From positions 107,447 through 171,446 of the forward strand of contig JAPDPQ010000009.1 of the NCBI GenBank assembly GCA_034506395.1: DNA of 64,000 nucleotides, written 5' to 3'. The stretch is from a candidate division KSB1 bacterium. GTDB taxonomy: Bacteria > Zhuqueibacterota > Zhuqueibacteria > Thermofontimicrobiales > Thermofontimicrobiaceae. Below, in pieces: positions 47,512 through 60,135 of this stretch. The notes beneath the pieces are model-generated. The model was not told the DNA's origin and did not search any database. It saw only the letters and a program-made list of their open reading frames with translations. The number at the start of each line of letters is the position of its first letter. The first letter of the stretch is position 1. A program made the translations under genes and the position numbers.

Positions 47512-49092
47512 ATGGGTCAGGTTCAATTTGCGTTACTGGATTGGGTGTGGATGATTCTGTTTTTGATCTTGATGATCGGCTGCGGCGCTTTGTTTTATCG
47601 ATTAGGGAAGCGTTCTGAAGCCGATTTCTTTTTGGCTGGTCGTGGGTTGCCCTGGTGGCTGCCGGCAACATCCGTCTATGCCACGCATACTGCCACTGAT
47701 ACGCCCATGTGGGTGACTGGTGTGATTTATAAACACGGTTTGGCAGGGCTGTGGTACACTTTTTTTTCTGCATGGTGCGCGGTCTCAGCATTTGTTTCGA
47801 CTCGGATATTTCGTCGCTCGCTCGCCTATTCGCAAGCGGAGTGGCAGACCTTGCGATTTAGTGGATTGGGGGCAGAACTGCTCCGCGGTTGGGTCGCTGG
47901 TTGGCAGATCTTCATGAACATGTTCATCCTCGGCTGGGTTGGTATTGCCATGGGAAAAGTTTGTAACTATGCCTTTGGCTGGCCGAATTGGATCGGATTG
48001 ATCGTATTTTCGGCAGTCTGCGCAATATATGTCACGGCCGCTGGATATTGGGGGGTCGTGATGGCAGATTTTCAGCAAGGTGTCATCGCGTTTTTAGCCA
48101 TCGTGATTGTCTCTATCTGGGGCATTATTTATGCCGGTGGACCGGGACAGATTATTGCTAAGTTAGGAGAACTTGGACAAGCTTGGCGACTGAATCCATT
48201 CCATTTCACTGCTGATTTTACCCCTGCGTGGTTCATTACGATGTTTGTGGTGGCCATTATCGGTGGAGTGGGCATGGGCACAGCCATCGATTGGTACACC
48301 GAAGCCCAACGTATTCAAAGCGCCAAGACAGTTCGCGATGCATCCTATAGCATTTGGGGTGGCACAGCTCTGGTATTAACGCGCAATGCCATCTGGGCTG
48401 CTGCGATCCTCGGTTTCTTTGTGCTTTATCCCAATATTAACGAAACCAAAGAGTATGAGTTAGGTTGGTTCCGACTGGGCTTCGAATCTCTTCCCGTGGG
48501 CATGATCGGATTCTTCTTCGCGGCCATCGTAGCCATTCATCTCTCCACCATTGCGACGCAATTGAATCTCGGAGCCATGTATTTCACTCGAGACTTATAT
48601 CATCATTACATCAATCCCAAGGCGTCACCACAAAAATTGATCCTTGTGGGAAGAATAGCCACTGTGCTATTATTATTGGGATCGTTCGTCTACGGATTAA
48701 TGATGGAGGAGATCACCAATTGGCTAATATTTGCCCTATGGATCATGGCCGCTGGTGTCTGGTTGCCGAACATCCTCCAAGTGATCTGGTGGCGCTTTAA
48801 TTCATGGGGCTACCTCTCCGCTTGGATCGCCAATCTCAGCATCAGTTGGTTGATCGTTTGGATCCTTCCTGAGATCGGGGTCATGCCCAAGCTCAAAGAT
48901 TTTGAACAATTCTGGTTATTGGTTGTCTTGATGGCGTTGATCTACATCCCGGTCACTTTGCTCACTCCGCCAGAGAACATGGATCGTTTGGTCAAATACT
49001 ATGTGATGTCCAAACCGCTCGGCTGGTGGGGGCCAGTCCGGAAAGAGGCTGAACGTCGAGGGCTGTTAACCAAAGAGCTGAAAACAAGCTAA
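47512..49092 (+). CDS. Sodium:solute symporter (SSS/SLC5 family)
   Basis: 526 residues from ATG 47512 with GGAGG nine bases upstream; the in-frame TTG at 47497 overlaps that box and is rejected. About 13 membrane helices. SEADFFLAGRGLPWWLPATSVYATHT after the first helix is the SSS signature, though ATHTATDTPMW replaces the usual N-S/A-E motif of sugar carriers. IGGVGMGTAIDWYTEAQR and IVAIHLSTIATQLNLGAMYFTRDLY correspond to sodium-site segments. Imports an organic solute with Na+; the substrate is unclear. Followed on the same strand by three very small membrane proteins with tight spacing, probably accessory subunits. Confidence 0.93.
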   Translation: MGQVQFALLDWVWMILFLILMIGCGALFYRLGKRSEADFFLAGRGLPWWLPATSVYATHTATDTPMWVTGVIYKHGLAGLWYTFFSAWCAVSAFVSTRIFRRSLAYSQAEWQTLRFSGLGAELLRGWVAGWQIFMNMFILGWVGIAMGKVCNYAFGWPNWIGLIVFSAVCAIYVTAAGYWGVVMADFQQGVIAFLAIVIVSIWGIIYAGGPGQIIAKLGELGQAWRLNPFHFTADFTPAWFITMFVVAIIGGVGMGTAIDWYTEAQRIQSAKTVRDASYSIWGGTALVLTRNAIWAAAILGFFVLYPNINETKEYELGWFRLGFESLPVGMIGFFFAAIVAIHLSTIATQLNLGAMYFTRDLYHHYINPKASPQKLILVGRIATVLLLLGSFVYGLMMEEITNWLIFALWIMAAGVWLPNILQVIWWRFNSWGYLSAWIANLSISWLIVWILPEIGVMPKLKDFEQFWLLVVLMALIYIPVTLLTPPENMDRLVKYYVMSKPLGWWGPVRKEAERRGLLTKELKTS

Positions 49093-49181
49093 TTGGAAAT
49101 CAATTGATCGAACGGCCTATCAATTAATCCTTCTGAGGAATTAAAGATCGAAATTTAAACGTTGAGAAACGGAGGAATATA

Positions 49182-49475
49182 ATGGCTTTTATCAAACGGA
49201 GTTGGACAGCAGCAGAGGCTGATGAATGGACAAAAGAGGATCTTTTCGCTTGTATCTTTGCTGTGCTTTCTTATGTTCTATTAACTATCGGGACAGCGCT
49301 ATCGTTTCTGTTGCTACCGATCGGATTTATTACGCTCGCTGCTGGATTTGTCGCTTGCCTGATCATGTTCTGGATCATCAACCCCAAGTTAAAGGTAATC
49401 TCTGCTGACTATGAGCAAAAGCAGAAAGAATATCTCATCCAGTTGGAAAAAAGTGTCAAATGGGAGGAAGATTGA
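49182..49475 (+). CDS. Small two-helix membrane protein, symporter-associated
   Basis: 97 residues, ATG with CGGAGGAA upstream. Two hydrophobic helices (about 23-45 and 47-67: LFACIFAVLSYVLLTIGTAL, IGFITLAAGFVACLIMFWII) and a charged, possibly coiled C-terminus (KVISADYEQKQKEYLIQLEK). The N-terminus is acidic and aromatic. No family recognised; the layout resembles DUF485/DUF4212-type small subunits of SSS transporters. Its stop codon overlaps the next ATG by one base. Confidence 0.7.
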   Translation: MAFIKRSWTAAEADEWTKEDLFACIFAVLSYVLLTIGTALSFLLLPIGFITLAAGFVACLIMFWIINPKLKVISADYEQKQKEYLIQLEKSVKWEED

Positions 49476-49609
49476 TGAACACCAAAATTATCATGTTTAC
49501 CATCGGGATGCTTATGGCTCTATTGGCATCATTTTTGGGTTTGATCATCGCGTGGGTCTCGTACCGAAAGCATAAAGGTTCAACTTCACCAAGAAAGAAG
49601 GAAGCGTAA
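49475..49609 (+). CDS. 44-residue single-pass membrane protein
   Basis: ATG 49475 overlaps the TGA of the gene before it, with GGGAGGA upstream. MNTKIIMFTIGMLMALLASF starts a single membrane helix (about 5-29), ending in a basic tail (SYRKHKGSTSPRKKEA), which suggests N-out/C-in topology. The tight coupling and clean ribosome-binding site argue that it is translated. Possibly one of the tiny symporter accessory proteins; no family assigned. Confidence 0.65.
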   Translation: MNTKIIMFTIGMLMALLASFLGLIIAWVSYRKHKGSTSPRKKEA

Positions 49610-49610
49610 A

Positions 49611-49748
49611 ATGACGGTCATGCCTCTGATTTTATTAGCTGCCCGGGTCGGTGGAACGATTCACGGCATCGTAATCCCAACTCTCATTTTTATCATATCG
49701 TTCGTGGTGACCTGGCTCTTATATAAGCATTTTTCCGCAAAGCATTAA
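49611..49748 (+). CDS. 45-residue single-pass membrane protein
   Basis: Starts one base after the stop of the previous small gene, with AAGGAAG upstream. MTVMPLILLAARVGGTIHGI leads into a hydrophobic helix (about 20-40, ending VTWLLYKHF). Third micro-protein after the symporter; function unknown, a small subunit is the best guess from position and size. Confidence 0.62.
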   Translation: MTVMPLILLAARVGGTIHGIVIPTLIFIISFVVTWLLYKHFSAKH

Positions 49749-49919
49749 TGGCTCGCTATGATCAATGGCAATTTTGAAGGATGCCACAATGCTGACAAAA
49801 TTATTGGTCATTTATCTGTAGCTTTATTTCTATTTTATTGTCTGATTTGATGAGCATCGATAACAAATGATGTTATTCCTCATCAATGATGATTATCAAA
49901 CATCAGGGAGGAAAAAGCC

Positions 49920-50771
49920 ATGCGCTGGATTGGGAGAAGGCAGAGCACCAATATTGAAGATCGGCGCGGCCAGACCACCCGTAGGATCGCTGGTGGCGGC
50001 TGTGGCACGATTATTTTGGTCCTGATCGTCTGGCTGTTGTTTGGTGGCAATCCATTAGAGCTGCTAAATAATCTGCAGCCAGTTGGAGATCAAAGTTCGG
50101 TATCGCAATATCAGGGGACAGCAGAGGAGAACGAGCTGGCTCAATTCGTCGGTGTGGTATTGGGCGACACCGAGGATGTTTGGCATGAACTGTTCCGCCG
50201 GCAGGGTCTTGCATATCGAGAGCCCAAGCTTGTCTTGTTCTCAGAAGCAGTTCAATCCGCCTGCGGTTATGCCAGTGCCGCAACTGGACCGTTCTATTGT
50301 CCAGGGGACGAGAAAGTCTACATCGATCTTTCGTTTTTCCGAGAGCTGCAACAGCGCTTTGAAGCACCTGGCGATTTTGCCATGGCCTATGTCATTGCCC
50401 ATGAGATTGGACATCATGTCCAGAATTTGCTCGGCATCAATGACCGAGTCATGGCGATGCGCAACCGCATGAGTCAGCGCCAATTCAATCAGTACCTGGT
50501 TCGACTGGAATTGCAAGCAGATTTTCTGGCTGGCGTTTGGGCCCATCATGCTCAAAAATTGCATAATATTTTAGAAGAGGGCGATGTGGAAGAAGCGATG
50601 AACGCTGCAAGCGCAGTCGGAGATGATCGGATCATGAAACGAACCCAGGGTTATGTAGTCCCAGATGCGTTTACCCATGGGACATCAGAGCAACGCGTTC
50701 GATGGTTCATGAAGGGCTTCAAAACCGGAGATATCAATCAAGGCGATACTTTTAACGCGGATTTTCTGTGA
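49920..50771 (+). CDS. Neutral zinc metallopeptidase (YpfJ family)
   Basis: 283 residues. Begins MRWIGRRQSTNIEDRRG, the conserved family start, followed by one membrane anchor (about 25-42). Zinc motif HEIGHHVQN at 161-169 and the third-ligand region LELQADFLAGVWAHH near 200. Putative periplasmic/exported metallopeptidase of the YpfJ (PF04228) family. Full length; function in the cell not established. AGGGAGGAAAA before the ATG. Confidence 0.93.
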   Translation: MRWIGRRQSTNIEDRRGQTTRRIAGGGCGTIILVLIVWLLFGGNPLELLNNLQPVGDQSSVSQYQGTAEENELAQFVGVVLGDTEDVWHELFRRQGLAYREPKLVLFSEAVQSACGYASAATGPFYCPGDEKVYIDLSFFRELQQRFEAPGDFAMAYVIAHEIGHHVQNLLGINDRVMAMRNRMSQRQFNQYLVRLELQADFLAGVWAHHAQKLHNILEEGDVEEAMNAASAVGDDRIMKRTQGYVVPDAFTHGTSEQRVRWFMKGFKTGDINQGDTFNADFL

Positions 50772-50910
50772 TCTCGCCAATCAATTTAACACTCAAAACT
50801 TATTTTCGGGTCAATCTTGCAATCCAAATGATGCTATCCATGACATTTCGGAGTTTCTTTCATTCCTAATTGGCTCAGGGCTTTCAATCTGAATCTCAGG
50901 TGCCTTTTGC

Positions 50911-51795
50911 ATGAAGATATTGCTGATTTTGAACCCGGTTGCTGGGAAAAACAAAGGCATTGCAGCGCTCCAGCGAGCAGATCTTTTTTTGAAAAAACAT
51001 GATATCAGTTATGATCTTCTGGTATCGGAATTTGCGGGACACGCCATCCAATTAGCCCAACAAGTAGAACCATCCAAATACGATGGAATTGTCGCTGTCG
51101 GAGGGGACGGTACGCTGTTTGAAGTGGTGAATGGCTTGCTGAAACAGCATTCGAATCTCGCCATCCCCATCGGACAGATCCCCGTCGGTACAGGCAATTC
51201 ATTTATCCGAGATTTGGCGATTCATAGCATCGAAGATGCGGTTGCGAAAATCGCCGCTGGCAGGACTAAAAAGGTCGATGTCGGATGGTTCAGACATCCA
51301 GAAGGAGAGCATTATTTCATTAATTTGCTGGGCACAGGATTTGTGGCGAATGTCGCCCATCGAGCCAAGAAGTACAAAGCGCTCGGCGCCGCAAGTTACG
51401 TTTTGGGCGTTTTTGAAGAAGTCGCACTATTGAAGTCTCTGCCGACCGAAATAATTATTGACGGCAAGGTATATCATCGAGATGCGATCTTCATTGAGAT
51501 CTGCAATTCCACCAAAACTGGTGGCAATATGATCATGGCGCCCAATGCGAAGATCGATGATGGTTTTTTGGACATCATTTTGCTCAACAAAATCTCTCGG
51601 ACCAAACTATTGACGATTTTTCCTCAAATCTTCAAGGGAACCCATGTGAATGAATCCTGCGTGGAAACTTTTCGAGGTCGGCAGATCAAAGTTGCCTCAG
51701 AGCCGGCACAGAAGCTGACCCCAGACGGGGAAGTGTTTGGGACGACCCCGATTGAGGTTTCTATTTTTCCAAGTAAGATCAGCATGTTTTGCTGA
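50911..51795 (+). CDS. Diacylglycerol/sphingosine-type lipid kinase (DAGK/YegS family)
   Basis: 294 residues. NPVAGKNKG at 8-16, the nucleotide motif GGDGTLF at 64-70, and GQIPVGTGNSFIRDLAI near 88-104 are the three family signatures. Phosphorylates a lipid hydroxyl with ATP at the membrane. Followed immediately by a PlsC-type acyltransferase, pointing to a phospholipid or lipid salvage role for both. Confidence 0.92.
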   Translation: MKILLILNPVAGKNKGIAALQRADLFLKKHDISYDLLVSEFAGHAIQLAQQVEPSKYDGIVAVGGDGTLFEVVNGLLKQHSNLAIPIGQIPVGTGNSFIRDLAIHSIEDAVAKIAAGRTKKVDVGWFRHPEGEHYFINLLGTGFVANVAHRAKKYKALGAASYVLGVFEEVALLKSLPTEIIIDGKVYHRDAIFIEICNSTKTGGNMIMAPNAKIDDGFLDIILLNKISRTKLLTIFPQIFKGTHVNESCVETFRGRQIKVASEPAQKLTPDGEVFGTTPIEVSIFPSKISMFC

Positions 51796-51845
51796 AGCTA
51801 TGGATTTCGGAAATTGGGTGGGATTTGGTTGTATCAATTTCTGGG

Positions 51846-52577
51846 ATGAAGCAATTTCAACTCATAAAATACTTGATCTCAGCATTGCTTTGGGCAATTG
51901 GCGCGGTGAATTTCTTTTTATTAGCCATTATTGTGATTGCTGTAACCTTGATTTTTAAGCCTCGTCAATACGATCGCTTTGTCAAATGGCTCTGTCGGGC
52001 ATTTTTGCGATCGATTTTCATCAAGGTCGATGTCATTGGCTTAGAAAAAATTGATCCCCAGAAAACCTACCTATTCATGTCCAATCATGTCAACATTTTC
52101 GACGTTTTTTTGCTCTACGGCTACATTCCAAATTTTGCCCGAGGCGTGGAACTGGATGAGCATTTCCATTGGCCCATTTGGGGCAAAGTGATCACTCGGT
52201 TCGGCAATATCCCTATTAGTCAAAGCCGGGTGACGAGCGCATTGAAGAGCCTGGAACAAGCCCGAGCCGCTCTGTGCGAAGGTACATCGATCATCATTCT
52301 ACCAGAAGGACATCGCACCAAAGACGGACGATTACTGCCATTTATGCGCGGTCCGTTTCTCCTCGCCAAAAAGTCTGATGCACCGATTGTTCCCACCGTG
52401 ATGATCGGCGCTTTTCAAATTAAACGCGTCAATCATTGGCTAATTCAACCAGGGACTGTAAAATTCGTCATCGGGGATGTCATTCATCCAGAGACGTTCC
52501 AATCGTTGACCAGCCAGCAGCTTCGTGATTTGGTTCGAAATAAAATGCAGCAACTCATCGATCAATATGAATCATAG
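51846..52577 (+). CDS. 1-acyl-sn-glycerol-3-phosphate acyltransferase (PlsC family)
   Basis: About 243 residues from ATG 51846 (MKQFQLIKYLISALL). A TTG at 51789 overlapping the kinase stop would add 19 residues, and the choice is uncertain because neither has a strong ribosome-binding site. N-terminal membrane segment, then the acyltransferase motif I SNHVNIFD, motif III near VIILPEGHRT and motif IV APIVPTVMIG. Transfers an acyl chain to a lyso-phospholipid. Follows the DAG-kinase-like gene with almost no gap. Confidence 0.9.
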   Translation: MKQFQLIKYLISALLWAIGAVNFFLLAIIVIAVTLIFKPRQYDRFVKWLCRAFLRSIFIKVDVIGLEKIDPQKTYLFMSNHVNIFDVFLLYGYIPNFARGVELDEHFHWPIWGKVITRFGNIPISQSRVTSALKSLEQARAALCEGTSIIILPEGHRTKDGRLLPFMRGPFLLAKKSDAPIVPTVMIGAFQIKRVNHWLIQPGTVKFVIGDVIHPETFQSLTSQQLRDLVRNKMQQLIDQYES

Positions 52578-52747
52578 TGAATCCATCAAATTGGGTTTGC
52601 AAAACATCTCATGATAAAAAATTTCATCCATCACTCGCTCATTTCTTTTGCACTATCCCGCGAGCAATTCATTTTCCCAGCTCTCAGAAAATTATCAGTT
52701 GATTTATGATTCTTCAACTTGGAAAATCTGCGAAAAATTGATTTGAT

Positions 52748-53491
52748 CTATAGCTTAAAGATGAGGCCAATAAGTGCATAATGGAGCAAAGCAAAATTAT
52801 AGACTATATCATTGTCCGCTCCGCCTTCGAGCGCGCGATATCCGAATTTCAGATGGGCGCGATTTGACAATTGATAGCTGAGCGCCGCCATGACATCCTC
52901 TGCCCTCCCCTGCGGAGCTGCAAGCGCATCCCCATCCAATAATAGACCAAAACGATCATAAAAATTCCATAGCAGTCTGAAATGGACGATCGGAACGAAT
53001 CCCACATTCGTTTTCTTGCCCTCAATTCCATTGCCACGGACGCTGATCTCTGCATCGCGAATTTTAGCAGTGAAGCCAACTCCCAATTTCAATCGCTCCT
53101 TTCTCAGAAAATCATAACGGTATATCAATCGATAGGAATTAAACCGATATGTTGCGTCCAGAGGAGTATTGGCTGGGAACAGTTTACCTTGAAAAACCAA
53201 TTCACGGTCCAATTGACCAGTGGAATTCAGAGATAATGGGGCAATTAGTAAGCCCAAATGATGCTTTGGGTTGAAATCGTAAAATATTCTTGCCCGAAAG
53301 AAGACCGATGGATCGATGGTGAGTTCCTCAGATAACGAGAATAGTGTCCCGCCATCACCTGGGATACGGACATCGTTGTACCCGCTAAATACAGCACCAG
53401 TCTCGAAGTCAATCTGAAATTGCGCCATGAGTGATGTTGCCGTCCAAAATTGAAGAACAAGAATGAATAAAAATTTCGGTGATTTATGCAT
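52748..53491 (-). CDS. Outer-membrane beta-barrel protein, hypothetical
   Basis: 247 residues from ATG 53491 (MHKSPKFLFILVLQFW), GAGGGAA upstream; a longer frame to 53581 is not supported. Signal peptide ending SLMAQ. Mature sequence of beta-strands with aromatic ends (SVFFRARIFYDFNPKHHLGL, SYRLIYRYDFLRKERLKLGV, VGFVPIVHFRLLWNFYDRFG) and a C-terminal strand ALLHYALIGLIFKL. Eight- to ten-strand barrel predicted. No known family recognised. Downstream of the photolyase gene on the same strand. Confidence 0.7.
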   Translation of the reverse strand: MHKSPKFLFILVLQFWTATSLMAQFQIDFETGAVFSGYNDVRIPGDGGTLFSLSEELTIDPSVFFRARIFYDFNPKHHLGLLIAPLSLNSTGQLDRELVFQGKLFPANTPLDATYRFNSYRLIYRYDFLRKERLKLGVGFTAKIRDAEISVRGNGIEGKKTNVGFVPIVHFRLLWNFYDRFGLLLDGDALAAPQGRAEDVMAALSYQLSNRAHLKFGYRALEGGADNDIVYNFALLHYALIGLIFKL

Positions 53492-53596
53492 TTTACTTCC
53501 CTCACTGAATTTTAATTTTGACTGGTTCACAATAATTGTCGTCCATTTTTTTTCTGGTACAAAGATTTTGCTGATTATCATGTTTTGGGCTCGATG

Positions 53597-55123
53597 CTAC
53601 AATTCTTCAATGGCGTTAAGGTATTCGTTCGCTTGTTTCAAAATTTTGGCCCGTTCCTCAGCAGAAAAACGATCGAGCAGGCGATACATCATGGCTATTC
53701 GAGGATTATGGGCGAGTTTATCCCGATGCCGCTCATAGAATGACCAGTAAAGGCTATTGAAAGGACAAGCTCTCTCGCCATATTTCTTATTCGGATCATA
53801 AAAGCAACCAACGCAATAATCGCTCATTTTTTGAATGTATTTTGCAGTGGAGATATATGGTTTGGTTGCTACAAGGCCTGCATCTGCAAATTGGCTCATC
53901 CCTCGGGTGTTGGTGATCTCGACCCATTGAATTGCATCGATGTAAACTCCCAGGTACCATGCATCGACTTCGTCTGGATGAATTCCTGCCAACAGGGCAA
54001 AGTTGCCAGTTATCATTAGACGTTGAATGTGATGAGCATAGGCATATCGCAGCGATTGTCCGATGCAAAAACGGAGACATTGCATTTTCGTGTCACCGTC
54101 CCAATAATAATGCGGCAGGTGACGATAATGCCCAAAAAAATTTTGATCTGCATAATCAGGCATATGCGCCCAGTAGACACCGCGCATATACTCACGCCAC
54201 CCAATGATCTGACGCACAAACGCCTCGATCTGCGGGAGGCCGATTTTAGTTTTATTTTGTTCCCAGACTTCGAGCGCCGATTCCACCACTTCCATCGGAT
54301 GCAGCATCTTGGTGTTCAGCGCAAATGATAAACGGGAATGAAACATGGACCAGTGCGCTTTGTTCATCGCATCTTGATAGCGGCCGAAATAGGGCAAGCA
54401 TCGTTCAATGAAAAAGGTCAGAACTTCTATCGCTTGTTTGCGATTAATCGGCCAGATCAGTTCATCGCCGCATTCACCAAAAGTTTTAACATTTGATTTG
54501 GCCAATAATGTGTTCAGTTCTCGAATATCATTCCGAAAAACAATCGGCGATGGGACAGGCACTTTTTTATCGTATGGAGCTCGATTCTCAGGATCGAAAT
54601 TCCAAACCCCTCCAATGGGTTGATTATTCTCTATCAGCAAACCGTACCGTTTCCTCATCATCCGATAAAACGATTCCAACAAATAAGACTTTTTCCCGCG
54701 AAAATGATTGGCCACGTCCTCGCGACTTGACAGGAAGTGCTCCGTATCCGATGCCTTTGAGGGAATCGTAAGCGAATCACAGAAATCGTGCAATTGCTGA
54801 TTCAGGCGATATTCATCGGGCAATTGGTATTCGAAGCGGTTGATATTGTATTGTGAGATCAATCGAGAGAGATTCTGCGGGATCGATTGGGTGTTATCTG
54901 GATCATCTAATTTCAAATATAATATTCGATGGCCCCTATCACTCAGTTGCTTGGCAAAATCGCGCATGGCTGCAAAAAATGCTAGGACCTTCTGAATATG
55001 ATGCATGACATAATCGGTCTCTTGTCGAACTTCCATCATCACATAAAGCACCTGTTGATCAACTGTTTTGAACCAAGAGTGATTGGGATTGAGCTGGTCG
55101 CCCAAGATGAGACGCAAAATCAT
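53597..55123 (-). CDS. FeS-containing cryptochrome/photolyase (FeS-BCP, PhrB-like)
   Basis: 508 residues. MILRLILGDQLNPNHSWF is the N-terminal signature of the prokaryotic (6-4)/CryB group, distinct from class I photolyases. Four cysteines fit the [4Fe-4S] site: Cys349, Cys437, Cys440 and Cys453, each one residue from the PhrB positions I recall (350, 438, 441, 454). FAD-binding helical region with RQIIGWREYMRGVYW and MITGNFALLAGIHPDEVDAWY. Light-driven repair of (6-4) photoproducts, or a blue-light sensor. Implies exposure to light at least at times. Confidence 0.93.
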   Translation of the reverse strand: MILRLILGDQLNPNHSWFKTVDQQVLYVMMEVRQETDYVMHHIQKVLAFFAAMRDFAKQLSDRGHRILYLKLDDPDNTQSIPQNLSRLISQYNINRFEYQLPDEYRLNQQLHDFCDSLTIPSKASDTEHFLSSREDVANHFRGKKSYLLESFYRMMRKRYGLLIENNQPIGGVWNFDPENRAPYDKKVPVPSPIVFRNDIRELNTLLAKSNVKTFGECGDELIWPINRKQAIEVLTFFIERCLPYFGRYQDAMNKAHWSMFHSRLSFALNTKMLHPMEVVESALEVWEQNKTKIGLPQIEAFVRQIIGWREYMRGVYWAHMPDYADQNFFGHYRHLPHYYWDGDTKMQCLRFCIGQSLRYAYAHHIQRLMITGNFALLAGIHPDEVDAWYLGVYIDAIQWVEITNTRGMSQFADAGLVATKPYISTAKYIQKMSDYCVGCFYDPNKKYGERACPFNSLYWSFYERHRDKLAHNPRIAMMYRLLDRFSAEERAKILKQANEYLNAIEEL

Positions 55124-55251
55124 AGCGTTGATTTTCTTTTTCCATGTTTATCAAATCATGAGCGCGTCGTGAAGCTGATGCTTGCTTTTATTAAGTGTTA
55201 ATCAAATTTCACGAAATTTTATATCTATTCTAATCTTTGTCAGAATGGCCT

Positions 55252-55839
55252 TTACGATGAGCTAGACGTTGGCAATTCAACCCGATGATAAATTTCCCGC
55301 AGTGAAATTTGAAAATCGATTTTGGTGAATTTCAAAATGTCATCAGGATTATCATACTCGGTTAAGACCCATTTGCCTTGCTCGCCGATGTAAAAATGCT
55401 CAACATGCACTGTGTATTGATCGATCAATATATATTCTTTAAATGAAGGAATGGCTCGATAGAAAACGAACTTCTCCCCTCGATCATAATTTTTCGTCGA
55501 TTCAGACAGGACTTCGATAATGACCAATGGATTGGTGATAGTATCATCTCGACCAGGATAGAATTCAATTTTGCCACAGACAATCATGATGTCGGGATAG
55601 GTGAATAGGTCCTTTTCGTCAATCCATAGTCGTACATCCGTTGTAAAAGCCCTACATTTTTCATCCAAACGGTTGCTTAGTTTGCTTACCGTATTCACTA
55701 TAATCTGGTTATGATTGACAGATGTTCCAGCCAGGGCAAAAATTTCACCCCGATAGTACTCACTTTTATATTCCGCTGTTTCTTCCAGGGCTAAATATTC
55801 TTCAGGAGAATAATATTTCTTTTCGGCAAGCTGTTCCAT
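55252..55839 (-). CDS. Uma2 family (DUF820) putative nuclease
   Basis: 195 residues. Restriction-endonuclease-like fold: SPEEYLALEETAEYKSEYYRGEI at the N-terminus, PDIMIVCG near 82-89 and PLVIIEVLSEST near 103-115 supply the D...E-x-L/V active-site pattern. Family often present in many copies in cyanobacteria and FCB genomes; activity largely unproven. Ends in a Ser run. Single gene. Confidence 0.88.
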   Translation of the reverse strand: MEQLAEKKYYSPEEYLALEETAEYKSEYYRGEIFALAGTSVNHNQIIVNTVSKLSNRLDEKCRAFTTDVRLWIDEKDLFTYPDIMIVCGKIEFYPGRDDTITNPLVIIEVLSESTKNYDRGEKFVFYRAIPSFKEYILIDQYTVHVEHFYIGEQGKWVLTEYDNPDDILKFTKIDFQISLREIYHRVELPTSSSS

Positions 55840-55972
55840 GGGTTATACCTCATTGTTGGATTTGAAATTGAGACCGTCAGAATATAAATGAAATTGGGGA
55901 TAAAGTCAATTAAAATTCTATCGCATCTTTGTAAGAGCAATCATATAAAATGAAATTGAATTAATAATTGAA

Positions 55973-56009
55973 GAAAAAGATGGAGACCATTCTAGAAATG
56001 GCCTCCATC
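55973..56009 (-). terminator. Terminator of the beta-galactosidase gene
   Basis: GATGGAG (55979-55985) pairs with CTCCATC (56003-56009), extended inward by CCATT/AATGG. On the minus strand it is followed by TTTTTC. 14 bases after the stop codon at 56023. Confidence 0.82.
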
Positions 56010-56022
56010 TTGCATAAAGCAG

Positions 56023-59680
<3,658 letters not shown>

Positions 59681-59684
<4 letters not shown>

Positions 59685-59992
59685 TTGCCTGATTGCCTCA
59701 TCTCCTTATCAATTTCATTACGATAAGAAGCGATTTCAGATTGGAGGTCATCGAAAGTGGGATCGCTTTTAAACCAGCCAAATTTCTCAAGCCAGGGGTT
59801 GGCTGCTCGAGACGGAAAAGGAATTTCAATTTGCACTAACTCAACATTGTTGGTTAGATAGTCAATAAACTTTGATCTGACCTGGGTTAGCGCCTCATCT
59901 CGAGAGTTTTCTTCTACCGATATTTCTGGCCAATCTTTTATTCTTGCAAAATACTTGTCTTTCTTTTTGTGAATTATAACGTCGCAAACCAT
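59681..59992 (-). CDS. Antitoxin-like protein upstream of the broken VapC
   Basis: 103 residues from ATG 59992 (GGGAG upstream; an earlier TTG at 60013 is less likely). N-terminal VIIHKKKDKYFARIKDWPEI is reminiscent of HicB-like folds; the C-terminal WFKSDPTFDDLQSEIASYRN matches the toxin-binding tail of antitoxins that pair with PIN toxins in cyanobacteria and FCB genomes. Overlaps the toxin start by four bases (ATGA). Its own promoter is at 60029-60057. Retained antitoxin with a dead toxin. Confidence 0.72.
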
Positions 59993-60028
59993 AAATTCAT
60001 CTCCCAATGCCAAAACAAATCCAAATCA

Positions 60029-60057
60029 AATATAAAAAAATATAATCTAAAAGTCAA
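60029..60057 (-). promoter_or_regulatory. Promoter of the antitoxin-toxin pair
   Basis: TTGACT (60057-60052), 17-base spacer, TATATT (60034-60029) on the minus strand, 37 bases before the antitoxin ATG. Confidence 0.78.
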
Positions 60058-60100
60058 TAGTAGTTTTCTGGATGGAGTAATTGATCAAATATAGTTAATA

Positions 60101-60131
60101 GCGTTCCTAAACCTTTGAGGTTTAGGAACGC
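60101..60131. repeat. Perfect palindrome with TTG loop
   Basis: GCGTTCCTAAACCT / AGGTTTAGGAACGC, 14-bp stem, loop TTG. Five bases after the sialidase stop, without a U-run. Related palindrome at 61482. Confidence 0.8.
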
Positions 60132-60135
60132 TTAT

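Noticed and set aside
60101..60131. Palindrome as rho-independent terminator of the sialidase gene
   Set aside because: No U-run follows on the minus strand and a sibling copy lies upstream of the gene, so it is better described as a repeat.
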